A stretch of 64,000 bases of DNA from Siderastrea siderea (GCA_964030785.1 OZ034975.1:38968069-39032068), one strand, 5' to 3'. Numbered from the stretch's first letter, positions 23,226 to 35,642 are shown. Notes: generated by a model not told the origin, from the letters alone. Made by a program: numbers and translations.

Positions 23226-25600
23226 AGGTCAAATAAACCAAGATTTTAATGATTCCACTTTAGCCATTTAAACGCGTCTTGACACATAAAGAGATCATTA
23301 TAAAGCAAAACTAGAATGAAATTTTCTTTCCTGAGACCTTAAAAGGAGTAATAAAGGCAAAAGCACGAAGATATCCCAAGGTTTCACGAAAACGTTTCTG
23401 AAATGACCGTGCGCTTAAATGGAAGGAATGGAAACGACCTCTGATTCTGTGACGTCACTGTTGATGAGCAGCGAAATGTTGAAGCGAAAGGCGAGTATTG
23501 AAGAGTATTGCTGTAATTTTTTTGGAACATTCTCTGTTTTCACCCGTTTTCTTTGAGTTGAAAATGGCCGAGGAGCTCAAACCTGGCGTACCAGTTTGAG
23601 CTAATTGCCTCAGAATCGTACCGGGAAATCTCAGATGATATTCAACCGACAGCAATGGCTTCGAAAGTAAACGAAGGAATTGGTAAAGTTTATTGGTGAG
23701 CGTTTAAGCTTATTTATTTATTACACTTTAAAAGTTCGCGGTAGAATTGTTATTAAAGGCGTTACCACTTCACTTGAGGCATTTTTGTTGTTATTTGCAG
23801 CCCTTCTGTTCACTTATCGGTGTTTGTTGTTATGCCTTACTAACTAGACTGACTAGAGTAAAGCAAAGCTTCTTATACATGTATCCATTATAGTTTCTGC
23901 GTGAGTACTGTTTTCAGCCTCGCGGGAACAGCGGCAGGTAATCCAGCTCAAGTTGTGTACATAGCCGAAACCAGAGGTTACAGCTCTTGTTGAATGTATT
24001 ATTTTGAATCTTGTTGAAATCGAATGTATCTGTCTACATCGCAAAGTGTTACTAGTGACTGTGTTTGTTTGTTGTTTTGCACGTATACAATCTTGGGCTC
24101 AAACTTTAGGTGCATTTAAATTTTGGCGACTGTGTGCCAATGCAAACTGGGTGAGAAAGTGTTTGCTGTCGTGAAATACCCAAATCCTGTGATAGATACC
24201 ACCTGCTCTGTCCTACAGACAGATGAAGAGAATTTTACCTCTGTATGCAAAAATCCAGCTGTCACTGAGACAGATTTTAATCAGTATTTTGAAAATGAAG
24301 GCCGGAGTACGGGGAGGAGGGGAGAGGGGGGGGGGGGGCAGAGAACAAACTCCATGTATGAATTGGTGCAAACCAAATGGGTATGGTTTTAGTGCCATTT
24401 TGGTCTGAATTATGGTTGTTGACTTAAGAGTCAGGTCTGAAAATGGCAATTGATTCGGGGGTGACAGTTATGTCTTGTCAGTTCTGAAAATGGGTAGTAA
24501 AAGTTGCACATCTTGTTCTCAAGATGGGTAGCGAAAATTACATGTTTGGTCTGACAGTTGGTACACTGAGAGCTGCTTTAACTTTGCTTGGGAAAAGAGA
24601 AAGAAAAACCTCTGGGAGCAGGGGAGGAACCAGGGGACCAGTGGGGAGGGAAAATTACATATTTTGGTTCGAAAATGAATAGCCTATAAATTGTGTTCAT
24701 GAGGAAAGATCATTTATGGATACATGATGTTGCTAAATACTAAGTTATTTTACGTTATTAAAAACTGGACTAGGTATATTGGATTTCTAGCATTTTGATT
24801 GGCTGAATGGAGCTAGGCTATCAGCTCATATACCTGCTACGACCAAATATGGTCAATGAACGCTCAACAACAAAGTGAGCTGAAAGTTTTTTCCCTCGCG
24901 AGCAACCCGGCGAGAAAAATCACTTGGCAGCGAATTTATATTAAGCAGAAATTCCAACAGCGTCACCAACAAGCATCACCAACAGCGTCGTCTAACACAA
25001 GTCAAAATTGTTTGAAGAAACTGTGCAGAAATAGAAATTTAAGCATTATGTGTTTACAATTAATTTCTTTCATCGATCGTCACATCGATCATTGAAATTG
25101 AACAAACAGTAGGTTTTATCAGGAAGGCTTTCCACTTCAAAATATCAAGACAACACATCAATTAAAACACAGTGAAATGGGGCAGGAGCATTTAATAAAA
25201 ACTATCACACATTCAAGGCGAGTCGGTGCGAAAGTCATGAAGCAGTCTAAACAAGTACTACCAAGAAGGAAGGAAGGGCGGGATTTTTTTCGGCTTTAAC
25301 ACGCAAACTTGACACTGGTTTACTTGCACTCATTGTAGCTCTGCGTTCCAACAGGTCCAAATGCTCTCATAGAAATCGGATGTCATGTAAACGGAGTTGA
25401 AACGCTTTTCCAGTTGTTTGAATGGTGTTTTTACCATTCCGTCCGCAACCTTTAAACCGAGAACAACTACATTTTGCGCTTTGCTTTTAACAAACTGTGA
25501 TGGTGAATTCTAATGTTCCTCGCTTTAGTCATCTTGCTTCTGAGCTGCATAGAAATTACCTCTTCAAGTTCAAATTTGTTCTGTCTTCAGTTCGATCAAA
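23226..25600. other. Unassigned sequence
   Basis: No supported gene. A G-rich run lies at 24310-24340. Frames such as 24123-24392 lack domain patterns and cross this low-complexity tract. Confidence 0.55.
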
Positions 25601-25606
25601 CACGCA

Positions 25607-25730
25607 CATGACACAGGGCGCAGAGGAGTCACATCCGACCTTAATGCTGGCTAAATACAGTTGTATTCATCGGGCAATCGATCTTGTTGATTCAAAACAA
25701 TGAACGTGACTGAAAAAAGCATCATGCTAT
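25607..25730 (-). repeat. Copy 1 of ~110-bp dispersed repeat
   Basis: Contains GGGCGCAGAGGAGTCACATC and the mirror of the block at 26190-26295. It extends to the tip GACGCGT shared by the other copies. Confidence 0.7.
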
Positions 25731-26189
25731 CTGGTTACGCGTCTGGTGAAATTCTATCCGCATGACGAAAACCGCATACAGCAGTTACTGTGGGCGTATC
25801 ACCAGTAACTAACAGCCAACTAACAGTAAAGAAAGAGACAAGGGACGAAAGCAATTTCGGTCCAATTTTCAATCCCCAGTAAATCGCCACGCTTCGAACA
25901 AAAAGACCTCGTTTTTGGTAAGTGAAATGAAAATAATACTTTCTACCAAGGCGGATTAAAAGTTTAATCAGAAAGTTCGTTAAATCTAACTTTTGGGGAG
26001 CGAATTTTTGGAGTTGAACGGCCCGCTTTCGTTCGATGTGAACCGGAGGATACCGGTGACGGAATTGCGTCATCAATTACATAACAAAGCATTACGCGCA
26101 GGATCGGAAGCGATTTTGACAAGTCGGTTTTTCAGAACATACGCAAAGCTTAGCAACGCTATCCCGGGACGCGTAACAAGATCGCACGA

Positions 26190-26295
26190 CGCTTTGTTCA
26201 GTCACGTTCAGTTGTCTTGAATCAACAAGATCGATTTGGGCGATGAATTTAGCCAGCATTACGGACAAATCTGACTCCTCTGCGCCCTGTGATCG
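26190..26295 (+). repeat. Copy 2 of ~110-bp dispersed repeat
   Basis: GCTTTGTTCAGTCACGTTCA through GACTCCTCTGCGCCCTGTG. It is inverted relative to copy 1, so the two may be ends of one element of ~700 bp. Confidence 0.7.
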
Positions 26296-26816
26296 CATTT
26301 GATGTTTTTCAAAAGCCTTAAATAAAATGCACTAAATATTTAGTCAAATCTTCATGTTTACACTTATTGAGACTCAAAACATTTCACCAGAAAATCAGTT
26401 ACTTCGCGTACTAAAATTTCTCACCAATTTTTGAAGAGAGATTTCATTTCCAATTTCAATTTCTTACTCATCTGTCCATTATCTCGCGGTAAATAGCGTT
26501 TTCCCGAAGAATGTTTCCCATCGTTGTACGAACTACCGGCTGATCAGTCAAGATCATCAGCTGTTGTTTTGAATTTGAATTGATTTCACTTCTTCTCAGC
26601 ATGCAGAAAATCCTCTTCCGTTTCCGTCACCAGTATGTTACGGTCTCCATCGAACGAATCACGTGGTTTTGGTTTCTTCCCTTGTCGGGTTTGTTCCTTC
26701 TCGGCACTTCGTGCCTCGTTTCGGAAAGCTTCGCTTTCCGATAACGTCGCCCTTCGGGCGACCATTGTCGGCCTTTTGTCTTGCGGATAGAATTTCACCA
26801 GACGCGTAACTAGATA

Positions 26817-26925
26817 GCATGCTTTGTTCAGGTACGTTTATTGTTTTGAATTCAAAACAAGATCGATTTGCGCGATGAATTTAGCCAGCATTACGGTCAA
26901 ATATGACTCCGCTGCGCCCTGTGCA
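26817..26925 (+). repeat. Copy 3 of ~110-bp dispersed repeat
   Basis: GCATGCTTTGTTCAGGTACG through GACTCCGCTGCGCCCTGTG, the same orientation as copy 2. It is preceded by CACCAGACGCGTAACTAGAT, which mirrors the flank of copy 1. Confidence 0.7.
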
Positions 26926-27296
26926 CATGATGGCTCCGTTGTGCGAACGGACTACAAACGTGTTCAATTTAAACTCCAGCAGCTAATATGGTGAAATTGT
27001 ACGGCTTCAATCCGCTTGAACGATGATTACAACAATGTTTCAGGAAGAATCAAACATGTACCATATTTCAGAGCCAACAATTAGATGATTTTTTCTCAAA
27101 CTTGTGCTTCTTTGTTCACTTTCGAGCAGTTTTCATTGATTCATTCAGCTTTGCAATGAAACGCTGCAACACTTCGCAAGGTTTTGGCGCCTTTTTCGTT
27201 CAGCCATTTGATCGATTTTGTTCCGTTTAAATTTCTTTTCTCATTTTTCACGTTCTTTCTTATTTTTTTTTTAAATAGTGGTTAAGTTTTTAATAA

Positions 27297-27404
27297 AACA
27301 ATTATTCTACTCGGGCTTGCTGGATATCAAATGAATATAACCAACTCAGCGCGTTATCTATCATTCGATATCCAGCGCGTCCTCGTAAAATAATTGTTAA
27401 ATAG
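27297..27404. repeat. Foldback element with ~38-bp arms
   Basis: AACAATTATTCTACTCGGGC at the left matches the complement of CGCGTCCTCGTAAAATAATTGTT at the right, and the inner arms share GGATATC(A/G)AATGA. It has no coding capacity. Confidence 0.7.
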
Positions 27405-28165
27405 CTGAGCGAATTCTCGAGCGCTGATTGGCTAATTTTTATTGTCAATAATAGTACGGACGGATGAAACACGTGAAGCTGACGCAATAAGCAAAAGTTT
27501 TGTCAAACTTTTCAGCGTTGCATTCTTATGAGATGAGAATTGAACCACAAATCTAGTGGTCTTCAATGAGGAAATCATCTAAAATTTATGGGTTAAAACT
27601 GATGAAGCCATTGCAACCCTAGAGCGAAAAGATGAGCATGTTTATTGGGGATTCAGACCTGAAAATCGGCGGTGAGTGGGAATTTGTGCTGTCGATGAAA
27701 TTAAGCTGAACCGTGTTTTATCGGATTATTTTGTGAACAGTTTTCACTGGATTAAAGTTAGTTGGGCAATTCGAATTTTCCTTGCATTTCTGGCCTATTC
27801 TTACTAAAGTTTTAATTTACGAGCCCGTGATTCTCCGAATTACAGCGACAAAATTCGGATTCTGCGGCAATCACATCTTCCATTGACACTTGCATTTCTT
27901 TTCTTCGCTTAAATATCAGTGTTGGCTTTTTGTTATTGTAAAAAACAAATTGATGTCAGTTTGTTATGCGTCTGACGCATAAAAAACTGACGTCAATTTG
28001 TTAATTTGACAAAAGGTGACGTAAAAGTAGTAAAAGATCAAGGAACAATAGTGAAATGAAATTACAAAAACCCTTATTACATGAATGAACATGATTACAT
28101 AAACAGTATACCTTGTTGAGTTCTTAGCACCCCTTGTGCGCTTTTTGACTTCTTTAATGGTTTAA

Positions 28166-28218
28166 GACGAAATCCGCTGGGAGTTTGGGTAGCCCCTGGA
28201 CAAAAATCCCATAATGCA
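28166..28218 (+). repeat. Left terminal inverted repeat of TTAA transposon
   Basis: GACGAAATCCGCTGGGA outer block and GGACAAAAATCCCATAATGC inner block, mirrored at 35583-35642. Confidence 0.75.
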
Positions 28219-28402
28219 TTGCATTTTTATCTTTGGAACGAAACGAAACGAAAACGCGACTCGTGGTTTGTGAAAGAAACACAAAAGAAAAACCATTTTA
28301 CAGCAGAACGACCGCAGACGACGATATGAAGACGTTCAGCCTGTTTAAATACACGTTATGCTGACACAGAGTGGATTGTTATGAGCTTCGGGCTCGGACA
28401 AG

Positions 28403-28494
28403 ATGAGTTTTAGGTGCCTTCATTGCAACCAGGTTTCGCGAAACAACAACATGGCTTACACCTCGCAGGTCATTGAGAGGATGAAACTTAGACG
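28403..28494 (+). CDS. Candidate first exon, unknown + strand gene
   Basis: An ATG opens MSFRCLHCNQVSRNNNMAYT and 11 further codons, ending at a strong donor (GACG|GTAAGTG). The CxxC pair suggests a zinc-binding start. It sits just inside the transposon end opposite the HTH gene. No following exon was identified, so this may be chance. Confidence 0.25.
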
Positions 28495-29875
28495 GTAAGT
28501 GATTTTAAGGATTACTAAATTATATTAATTGCTGAATACTATAGAATTATGGCTCGTGGATGTGTAGCTAAATTGTGAAAGCTCATGGCCTTGTAGGGCG
28601 ACCATCCTGTGATGACTTTAGATATCTGTTGTAAACACGTGGCGTCTTGATAAACGTTTTGCATAAGCCATGTTTGACAATTTATTTTGCTCGAATGCAG
28701 ACCAAGGTGAGCAGACATTTAAGCTTCCTGAATGGTCCAATGCACATAGATTTGTGTTTCCAAGTTATTTTGCAGAAATCGGTTTAAAGTAGAGACAGGG
28801 CGACGATCGAAATTTTGAGTACGGTCTTAGGAAAACTTGAAGCATCAGTACAAACTCGCTGGCTATTTTTTTACCGCAATCTCATGTAGTAAACATGTCT
28901 GTACCAAGGTAAAATTATACATAAACCTTATGTCACTGTATATGTTTAATTTTCACCCAAAACAATTTGTATTGAAACAACACCGATGGTATATTCTGTG
29001 AAGCACGATACTCTAGTAAACTGACTGCGACCATCAGTTTGCAGTTTCAGGGTAGACTATGAATTATAACCAAAAATTAAGTTATTTTAAATAGGAATCC
29101 ATCAAGTCCTCCATGTTCCGAAAGAAATAATTATACTGAGTGCTTTGAATCCTAATCTTGAATGGGAAGACTTAATTTACTTTTTGATCCGAATTTATTC
29201 AAACTGTCGTTTCAATGCAGAGTTTTTTTCGGGTTTCACTGTTCACGAAGACCTTGTTTTGATTGCCTGAAAGTATGTGAAAATCTTTTTGTACCAACTA
29301 TATATTTTGCATGCAGAATCTTTACGATATTAACTGTTTTGCCTGCAAAATCTAAGACAAAATGAGCAACACCACTATGTTTTTGGTCAACTGCATGTTA
29401 CCTGATACCTGGGTAACTTTGTGTTGCATGGAATGATGTTCCACAGGGAACCCAGTCTGCTGTTAGCTTGATTATGTGTCTTGACCATTGATTTTACAGC
29501 AGACTACAATTTCTTAGTGCATTTTATGTTCTTTTAAGTTCTGTATTATTCTGTGGTTTGTTTATTTATTCTTTTACTGTGATCAATGAGACAAAAAACA
29601 CAATACATTTGATCGCTCTTTCTTAAATTTTTGATGCAACAGAAAAGATATGCATATAGAGAAAATGAAACGAAAGGTTATTATCCTTTCACATGATTTT
29701 GCCCATAAAGTAATTTTACTAAAAATTAATTGTAAATCCAGACTGCCATTTGCTTTGAAATTCACTGGTCATAATTTCCATGCCTCTTTGATGTCAGCCA
29801 ATGTACAATTACATGTACATGACAGGCTAAGACCTCAGCTGCAGTATTGCATACATGTATCAAGACTTAAGGTTA
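28495..29875. other. Non-coding part of the TTAA transposon
   Basis: AT-rich sequence between the left end and the transposase stop, probably its 3' untranslated region. No domain-bearing frame is present. Confidence 0.5.
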
Positions 29876-32203
29876 TCACTCCTCCTTTGACAATTTTGCA
29901 TGGCGTCTACTAAAATATGCCCTTATTTGACTTTCTTTTAAAGCATTGTCAGGGCCAATCTGTCTTTCCATTTCTTTTTGACACTGTGCCGGTGTGTACC
30001 GTGCACTTTTCCTCTTTGCACCAGAATCAAAACATCTGTCCATGATTTGTTTTTGTTCCTCTGTGAACCTGGTTGCTTTCCTTTTGTTTGCTACACGTCT
30101 TTGGGCACTTCCTTTTAACTCCAGAGCTAACTTTTCTTGATTTTGTTCAGAGATCTGTTTTGGTTGTTTTTTAACAGATTGCTCTTTGATTTTATGTAGT
30201 GCAGTGTGCATAGCAGAACTATTTTTACCAGGCATGTATTGAAGGTTTTCAGATTTCCCTTTTTTCTTAGAAGAGCAAGCCTTGGACTGTCTGTGTTTGT
30301 GAAGGTTTCCAGTCCGCAGAAACTTTTTTCCACAATCTGTACATTCACATAATGAATTTTGACTTTCCTGAGTTTTCTTGCTGTTTTTGACCTTTTCCAC
30401 CTTAGCCCTTGATTTTGGAAGTTTTGGGCCCAATTTGGGAACCTGCTTGGCATGGTTAATGTCAAATCCAGATGATGCTTCAGTAGTATTAAAGCTGCTC
30501 TTTGAGAGTTTCTCAAGAGTATCATTATTGTAGAGTTTTCCATGTCCTATTCCAGTGTTCTCTCTCATTACAATTCCATCAGTGGTATATTCAAAGTCTC
30601 CATACTGAGAGATACCGGTGAGAGTTTTAGCTGATGGCGGTTCAGCACCTCTATTGATTTCAATGGGATAAACATGTGTACCCCTCAGCCTCCCCCTGGT
30701 TCCCTCTACTATATCTTCACCACATAGAACACTATTTCCTTCTTTCATATGCTGTCGTAGTGCAAACTTTAATGTTGCATAGTGGCTATCTAGTTTAGTT
30801 TTACCTTTCTGAGCCTCAAAGTTAGAAAATCTTTTAAGCTGAATTCCAGTTAGCTCTTCAAATTTCTGCAACCATATGATCAAGCTCGAATTTTTGTAAT
30901 GTGGTCCATTGTCTGACCAAAGAGACAAGGATTTAATTTCAGGGTGAAGAGATTTCAGGTTTTTCACACTTTCTTCTAAACAACTAGCACTAAAAAACCA
31001 GTTCTGTGTGTCATCGGTCTCACTGAAGGTGTCATGGTATTCTGTCAAAATGGGTCCTTCCTCCTCCTCTCTGTACAGAAACATCACCCCATGAACAGAT
31101 GCACCCTTTTTCCCAAACCACTCTTTCTGGGGCTCGTATAACCGCCTGAACATCAGTTTCATCATGTAGTCGCTTACACCGATGGCGTGGCCAGGTTTTA
31201 GGTCAGCCACTTCTTTCATGTAACAGTCTCGCTGATGTTTTCCTCTTATAAGGTGGGCTATGTATTTGGACAAGTTATCTTCGATTATACTAACTTCTGT
31301 CTTCAAAGTGTCTCTTTCTTCTGATGAGCAATTCAGTTCATCTGCAGTGCTACCCAGATCTTCAATAAGTTGCCATCGTTCATTGCAGTTTGAACAATTG
31401 TTACTGTGATTATTTCCACACTGTGGCTCATCACTTAGGCACCATTCCATACAGTGACTGGCACATTCGTCATGACTTTTAAGGTTATTTGAAAAATCAC
31501 TCAACAGGTAACCCCTAAGGTTTTTAGCTCTTTCTTTTATGTCAGAAATTGGGCATTTGCCCTCATTGTTTTGTAGCCAGTGCAGTTCTATTCTGTCAGC
31601 TAAATTATTCAGATTTTCGAAGTTTTCAGCACCACTCTCTGTACAAATGTTACACAGGCCTGCCATTTCTTGTAGCTGGTGAAAATTTGCTGCTGTTAAA
31701 CCATTGTAGAACAGAGTCCGTCCAATGGGTGTCTCACTCATTTCCTCACATTTCTCTTTATACATGCTGAACAGTTTTTCTTTATTGTGTTTTAGGTGAA
31801 GAACCGGTTGTGTACCACCGCCAAGAATATCACTGAGCCACGACTTTCTCTTCCCACTGCAGTCAGCTGTTTTGTAGGAGGACCTCTCTGTACATTCTGG
31901 GCTGTGCAAGAACTCAACCAAGAAGGCCAACTGCTCTGAACTGGTGCGCATTGCTGGTGTTTCTTGCTCCTTTAAAGCAGTTGCTGCTGCTCCATGCTGA
32001 CTGTAGTGAAGGCGAGCTTGTGTTATTTCATATGAAGTGCAGGAGATTTTCTGGCCATCTTTCATGTAACTGAAATTTTCCTTCAGGATCTTGTTGTCCA
32101 GATGTGGTGCCACAGAACTTAGAATTTGCACTCTTTCTTGTGAGGACCTTGCATTAGTGTATGCTGCAGAGAGTCCTTTTACAATGTTACTGTCTGCTAT
32201 GCT
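29876..32203 (-). CDS. Transposase, exon 2 (catalytic part)
   Basis: A 775-codon terminal exon opened by acceptor GCTTCCACAG in phase 0. The middle holds a plausible DDE/DDD core: an aspartate in GVSDYMMKL, another in the strand SLSLWSDNGPHYKN, and a conserved FEAQKGKTKLDSHY block. Next come a C2HC/C2H2-like zinc finger (CTDCGKKF...GNLHKH) and a C-terminal homeodomain-like helix-turn-helix (EEQKQIMDRCF ... ESQIRAYFSRRHAK). The enzyme would cut and paste the element at TTAA. There are no stops or shifts, so the copy may be young. The superfamily is unresolved: Kolobok, Sola3 or a relative. The first part of the protein is in the exon at 34055. Confidence 0.75.
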   Translation of the reverse strand, partial: SIADSNIVKGLSAAYTNARSSQERVQILSSVAPHLDNKILKENFSYMKDGQKISCTSYEITQARLHYSQHGAAATALKEQETPAMRTSSEQLAFLVEFLHSPECTERSSYKTADCSGKRKSWLSDILGGGTQPVLHLKHNKEKLFSMYKEKCEEMSETPIGRTLFYNGLTAANFHQLQEMAGLCNICTESGAENFENLNNLADRIELHWLQNNEGKCPISDIKERAKNLRGYLLSDFSNNLKSHDECASHCMEWCLSDEPQCGNNHSNNCSNCNERWQLIEDLGSTADELNCSSEERDTLKTEVSIIEDNLSKYIAHLIRGKHQRDCYMKEVADLKPGHAIGVSDYMMKLMFRRLYEPQKEWFGKKGASVHGVMFLYREEEEGPILTEYHDTFSETDDTQNWFFSASCLEESVKNLKSLHPEIKSLSLWSDNGPHYKNSSLIIWLQKFEELTGIQLKRFSNFEAQKGKTKLDSHYATLKFALRQHMKEGNSVLCGEDIVEGTRGRLRGTHVYPIEINRGAEPPSAKTLTGISQYGDFEYTTDGIVMRENTGIGHGKLYNNDTLEKLSKSSFNTTEASSGFDINHAKQVPKLGPKLPKSRAKVEKVKNSKKTQESQNSLCECTDCGKKFLRTGNLHKHRQSKACSSKKKGKSENLQYMPGKNSSAMHTALHKIKEQSVKKQPKQISEQNQEKLALELKGSAQRRVANKRKATRFTEEQKQIMDRCFDSGAKRKSARYTPAQCQKEMERQIGPDNALKESQIRAYFSRRHAKLSKEE

Positions 32204-34054
32204 CTGTGGAAGCAATATATTGACAGCACAGGTTGTGGCTCAATTTTGATTTGTTTGTGCTGTAATATTTAACACAGTAGAATACAAATGAACCTTGAAT
32301 CAGACAGGTGAAGGTCCCAGTGGATTTAGAACATTCAGTTTGAAATCTGGCTCTTAAAGTTGATTTCCAGTCTGTATTGTGCAGGCTCAGCCCTGAATTG
32401 TTTGTGAGCCTCACATGATGGAATGTAAGGAAAAACATAGAGAATTTATGAAATAGAGTGCATGTTTGGAGCTGTACAAAAATTTTTCCACATGGGAAAA
32501 ATAAAGTAGACTTAAATGCCTCCTCACTTTCGGAAGAATCTTCCTGCAAAACACACCGTGTGTTCATGCACAAGCTTGCGGTTCCTCATCCTCGATGGCA
32601 ACTGCTGGCAACGACACGGGCAGGCATTTCTTTCCGTTTCCTGTAAACAAAACCTAGTGCATGTACACACCAAGATGTTATCTTGTCCTGGCCGCGTGGC
32701 CACCTAAATGTCTCTTTCTTCAATTTCATCGAGTAAAGCTCACATCCATGATGGCGGGAGACAAAAATTGTAATTTCACTTTATGTAAGATGTCACGAAT
32801 TGGTACATTTCATAAAGTTGTAAATGATGTAAGTAGTTTTTCAAAACAAAAAACCCAAAACAAATCATTGAGCCTGCGCAGTACGGACTGGAAATCAACT
32901 TTAAACTTCCAATACATGCATGCAAGAATCTCTTTCAAGTGCTTGTGAGGTGACAAACCAGTAAGGCTTATTTGAAAGGTCTAATAAAATGAGGAAGGGT
33001 GGAGGTTTTCTTTTTGTATTATTGTTCCAGAGATAATCTAGTATTTATGTAACACAAATAAGACAATCGATGGCGTCATTAAAGTAATGAGACAAATCAC
33101 AAAATTAAGATTTCTCTGGAAAGAATGGGTTGAGATACTTCAAACTTAGCACCAGAATTGTTCGTTAAAAAAGACAAAAGCTTGTCCCTGTCATGATATT
33201 GCCATGGCAACTCTTGGCTCTAGTCTCTTTCAGCTTTGAAGTAAATGTTACCATTTGTGACTCTATAATGACAAAAAATTTGTCCAGTTCAAAACTCAAA
33301 CAGTGCCATATTGTACAATGTACATGTATTTAAAATTTTTATTCTGCTAGTAACCATTAGGGAGTGGATGTAGTTTTTTAAGTCTAAAAGGGGAATGTCA
33401 TTCCCACATGAAAGAGATCTGAAGGAAAAACTGTTGCCATGGCAAGATTTTAGCATGCAATTTACTTTGTGTCCTCTGTCAAAGTAACTTAGTGGTGTCG
33501 AGTTTCAGGTACATTACCTCAAAATCACATGACCTTGAAACAGGCATAATATTCTGAATAACCTACTTCCTGAAACTTTGTTTCAGCTTTTAAAGGTAAA
33601 TTTTGGTCACCTTTGTTTGTTTTTTAACAATTTCTTTTGAAAGGGGAATATTATAATACTTAATTTAGAAATTTGTGAGACCTTTGCTTTTCAGTAATGA
33701 AAATTTTAAGCAATTTTTCAGGCCACTGTACTGAATACAGTTGTTGAATAGCCAAAAAACTGTAGTTAAAAAAACACTAAATTTTTGTAAAAAGAAAAGA
33801 TGTATGTTAAGAAGCAGTCTAATGGTCCCTGGATCCCTAACTATTCTAGCTATGGAACCCAAAATGATTGATCTGAATGTCATTTATTTGTTTGGTTTGT
33901 TCAGTATGGGGCCCTGGAATGGATTGTTTGTTTTCTTTTCCATTTTTTCTCAGAGGTGATGGTTGGTTGATGGTTCAGTTTGAGACCCTGACAAAAATAG
34001 AGCATTTAAGAAGCAGCTTCATATTAAATGATATTGCATTATATGTACTTTTAC
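32204..34054 (-). other. Transposase intron
   Basis: A 1.85-kb intron between donor GAG|GTAAAA (34055/34054) and acceptor CCACAG|AGC. No other gene is seen inside. Confidence 0.6.
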
Positions 34055-34591
34055 CTCAGTACTTGTTTGTGCTATTGGAAGGTTGGCAGCTTGAAAAGTG
34101 AGGTTTAGTAGTTCCTCACCACAACCTCCAGAGATTTCATTGTAACTGTCTTTGAGATTAATGATGGTTTTGTTCAATAATTCCGTTGCCTTCTTTTCGA
34201 TTCTCTTTTTAGTTTTTGTTGAAGCATTTTCATAATTTACTGTGGGCCTCCCTTTTTTGTTTTCCACTTCATGACCAGTTATTGCATGAACAGAATAAGT
34301 TGCAAATTCTGCAGTTGCTCTGTGGAGTTTGCTAAAACAAGACTTGCAGCACTGCTTTAATTGAGGTGGCATGCCAAATTTCATGAAAATTTGTCCCCTC
34401 ACAGCTTCCGTTGCCTGCACCAGCCTTCCTGGTATATTTTTTAGTTTCACCTTGGAGGCTGGCGTTGTACAGCCTTTTACAAGGCATTTATGTTCTCGTT
34501 TCCATCGACACTGTGAGCATATTTGCATTCCAGCTACATTCCTCAGCTCAGTACCTTTAAGACCACACATAAGACAACTTGTTGCTGACAT
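34055..34591 (-). CDS. Transposase, exon 1 (zinc-binding N-terminus)
   Basis: A 179-codon exon from ATG at 34591 (the frame also opens earlier at a GTG, which I reject for a eukaryote). It starts MSATSCLMCG and contains ordered cysteine pairs (CLMC, CSQC, CLVKGC, CCKSC), a likely DNA-binding zinc cluster. The C-terminal half is rich in lysine and predicted helix (TKTKKRIEKKATELLNK). It ends PIAQTSTE at a GTAAAA donor, phase 0, matching the phase-0 start of exon 2. The combined protein is about 954 aa. Confidence 0.65.
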
Positions 34592-34934
34592 TTTCCAAAA
34601 ATATATATTTCGCACTTGAGAACTTATTCAAAGAATTGCGTTTGTTTACGTTTTTCGTTGTTAAGGGACTGTACTGTTAAAGGGACTATGCTCACGGTGT
34701 CGAGGATAACCGCATTTTCGCGCCATAATGGCGCGGCTGCGAGTGACCAACCAGATTTTCCCGCCTAACTAAATAAGTATCAAACAACGCACAGAAATAG
34801 GATTGAAATAAAGTTTCCTTCAAACACAAAGCTAGGAGTAAAATACAGCTGTTTCTTTCACAATAAAGAGAGAAAAAAATGTTCTGATAGCAACCAAGAA
34901 AACAGATTCTAACAAGTACAAGACAGTCGCAAAA
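34592..34934. other. Promoter side of the transposase / 3' side of HTH gene
   Basis: Non-coding. It contains the start-proximal region of the transposase and no clear TATA box. Confidence 0.45.
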
Positions 34935-35282
34935 TCAGACTTGAAGTGCGCGGATAAGACACGCCAAAACAAAGCGAATCTGGTTGTACGAGAAGCTAGG
35001 GCAAGATTGCTTCACTTCATTAAGGCGAGTTTTTTGAAGTAGCTCCTCTTGTATCAGCACAAAATGATCCTCATTAACCGCAAGTAAATCCCCCAGCCTT
35101 ACGTGATCGACCGCCTTTCCTGCACACATGGTGTCAATTAAATAAACTTCAACAGTCGGTGTTTTAACGCCAAGGTAACTCGCGATTTGAACAACGTCCA
35201 TCCCGCTGCCAAATGCGTGGACTGCCCGAAGTTTCTGGTTTGTAACAGAAATTTTGCCATACAGTTTCAGGAGATGTTGTTT
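34935..35282 (-). CDS. HTH_40-type (RecQ/WRN C-terminal-like) protein, exon 2
   Basis: A 115-codon terminal exon after acceptor CCACTTGCAG, phase 0. It encodes KLRAVHAFGSGMDVVQIASY, then a TVEVYLIDTMCAGKAVD helix and a C-terminal SYNQIRFVLACLIRAL. This pattern (helix, G-x-x-x-x-x-IA-xx-LG, TVxxYLID, RLG, SYxxIRxxLA) is that of the helix-turn-helix domain found at the C-terminus of RecQ/WRN helicases (Pfam HTH_40). Here it stands alone without a helicase. It lies inside the TTAA transposon, so it may be an accessory DNA-binding factor for transposition or a captured host exon. Confidence 0.65.
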   Translation of the reverse strand, partial: KQHLLKLYGKISVTNQKLRAVHAFGSGMDVVQIASYLGVKTPTVEVYLIDTMCAGKAVDHVRLGDLLAVNEDHFVLIQEELLQKTRLNEVKQSCPSFSYNQIRFVLACLIRALQV

Positions 35283-35437
35283 CTGCAAGTGGAATTTTAG
35301 GTGAGTTTCAGTACTTGGAAATATTTGAAGTGAACACACAGGTCGAAAATCGAACACAAGGTTTGAGGCAACGCGGGAAGCAAAGTGGCGAAATTCAGAC
35401 TGAGATGAGATGATATATAAACAAAAACTCCACTCAC

Positions 35438-35494
35438 GTTTAGGAATCTTCGCTTTCCCGTTGAATCCGGTGACAGACTTGAAGCAGAAGACAT
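35438..35494 (-). CDS. HTH_40-type protein, exon 1
   Basis: ATG at 35494 opens MSSASSLSPDSTGKRRFLN and ends at a consensus donor AAC|GTGAGT (phase 0), which fits exon 2 at 35282. The predicted protein is 134 aa with a serine-rich, basic N-terminus. The start lies ~150 bp inside the right end of the transposon. Confidence 0.55.
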
Positions 35495-35582
35495 AATAGG
35501 GAGTTGTGACAAACCGTGATCGAACTCGTGATGGCAGCCAGGCTATTCCAAAACTGAGAACGCTACAAGTGAGCTCGCAAGG

Positions 35583-35642
35583 CATAATGGGATTTTTGTC
35601 CGCTGATCATAAATATTGCTCGATGTCCTAGCGGATTTCGTC
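35583..35642 (-). repeat. Right terminal inverted repeat of TTAA transposon
   Basis: Mirror of 28166-28218, ending AGCGGATTTCGTC before TTAA. Confidence 0.75.

Noticed and set aside
24123..24392. 89-aa frame
   Set aside because: Crosses a poly-G tract and has no splice sites, domain or start context worth calling.
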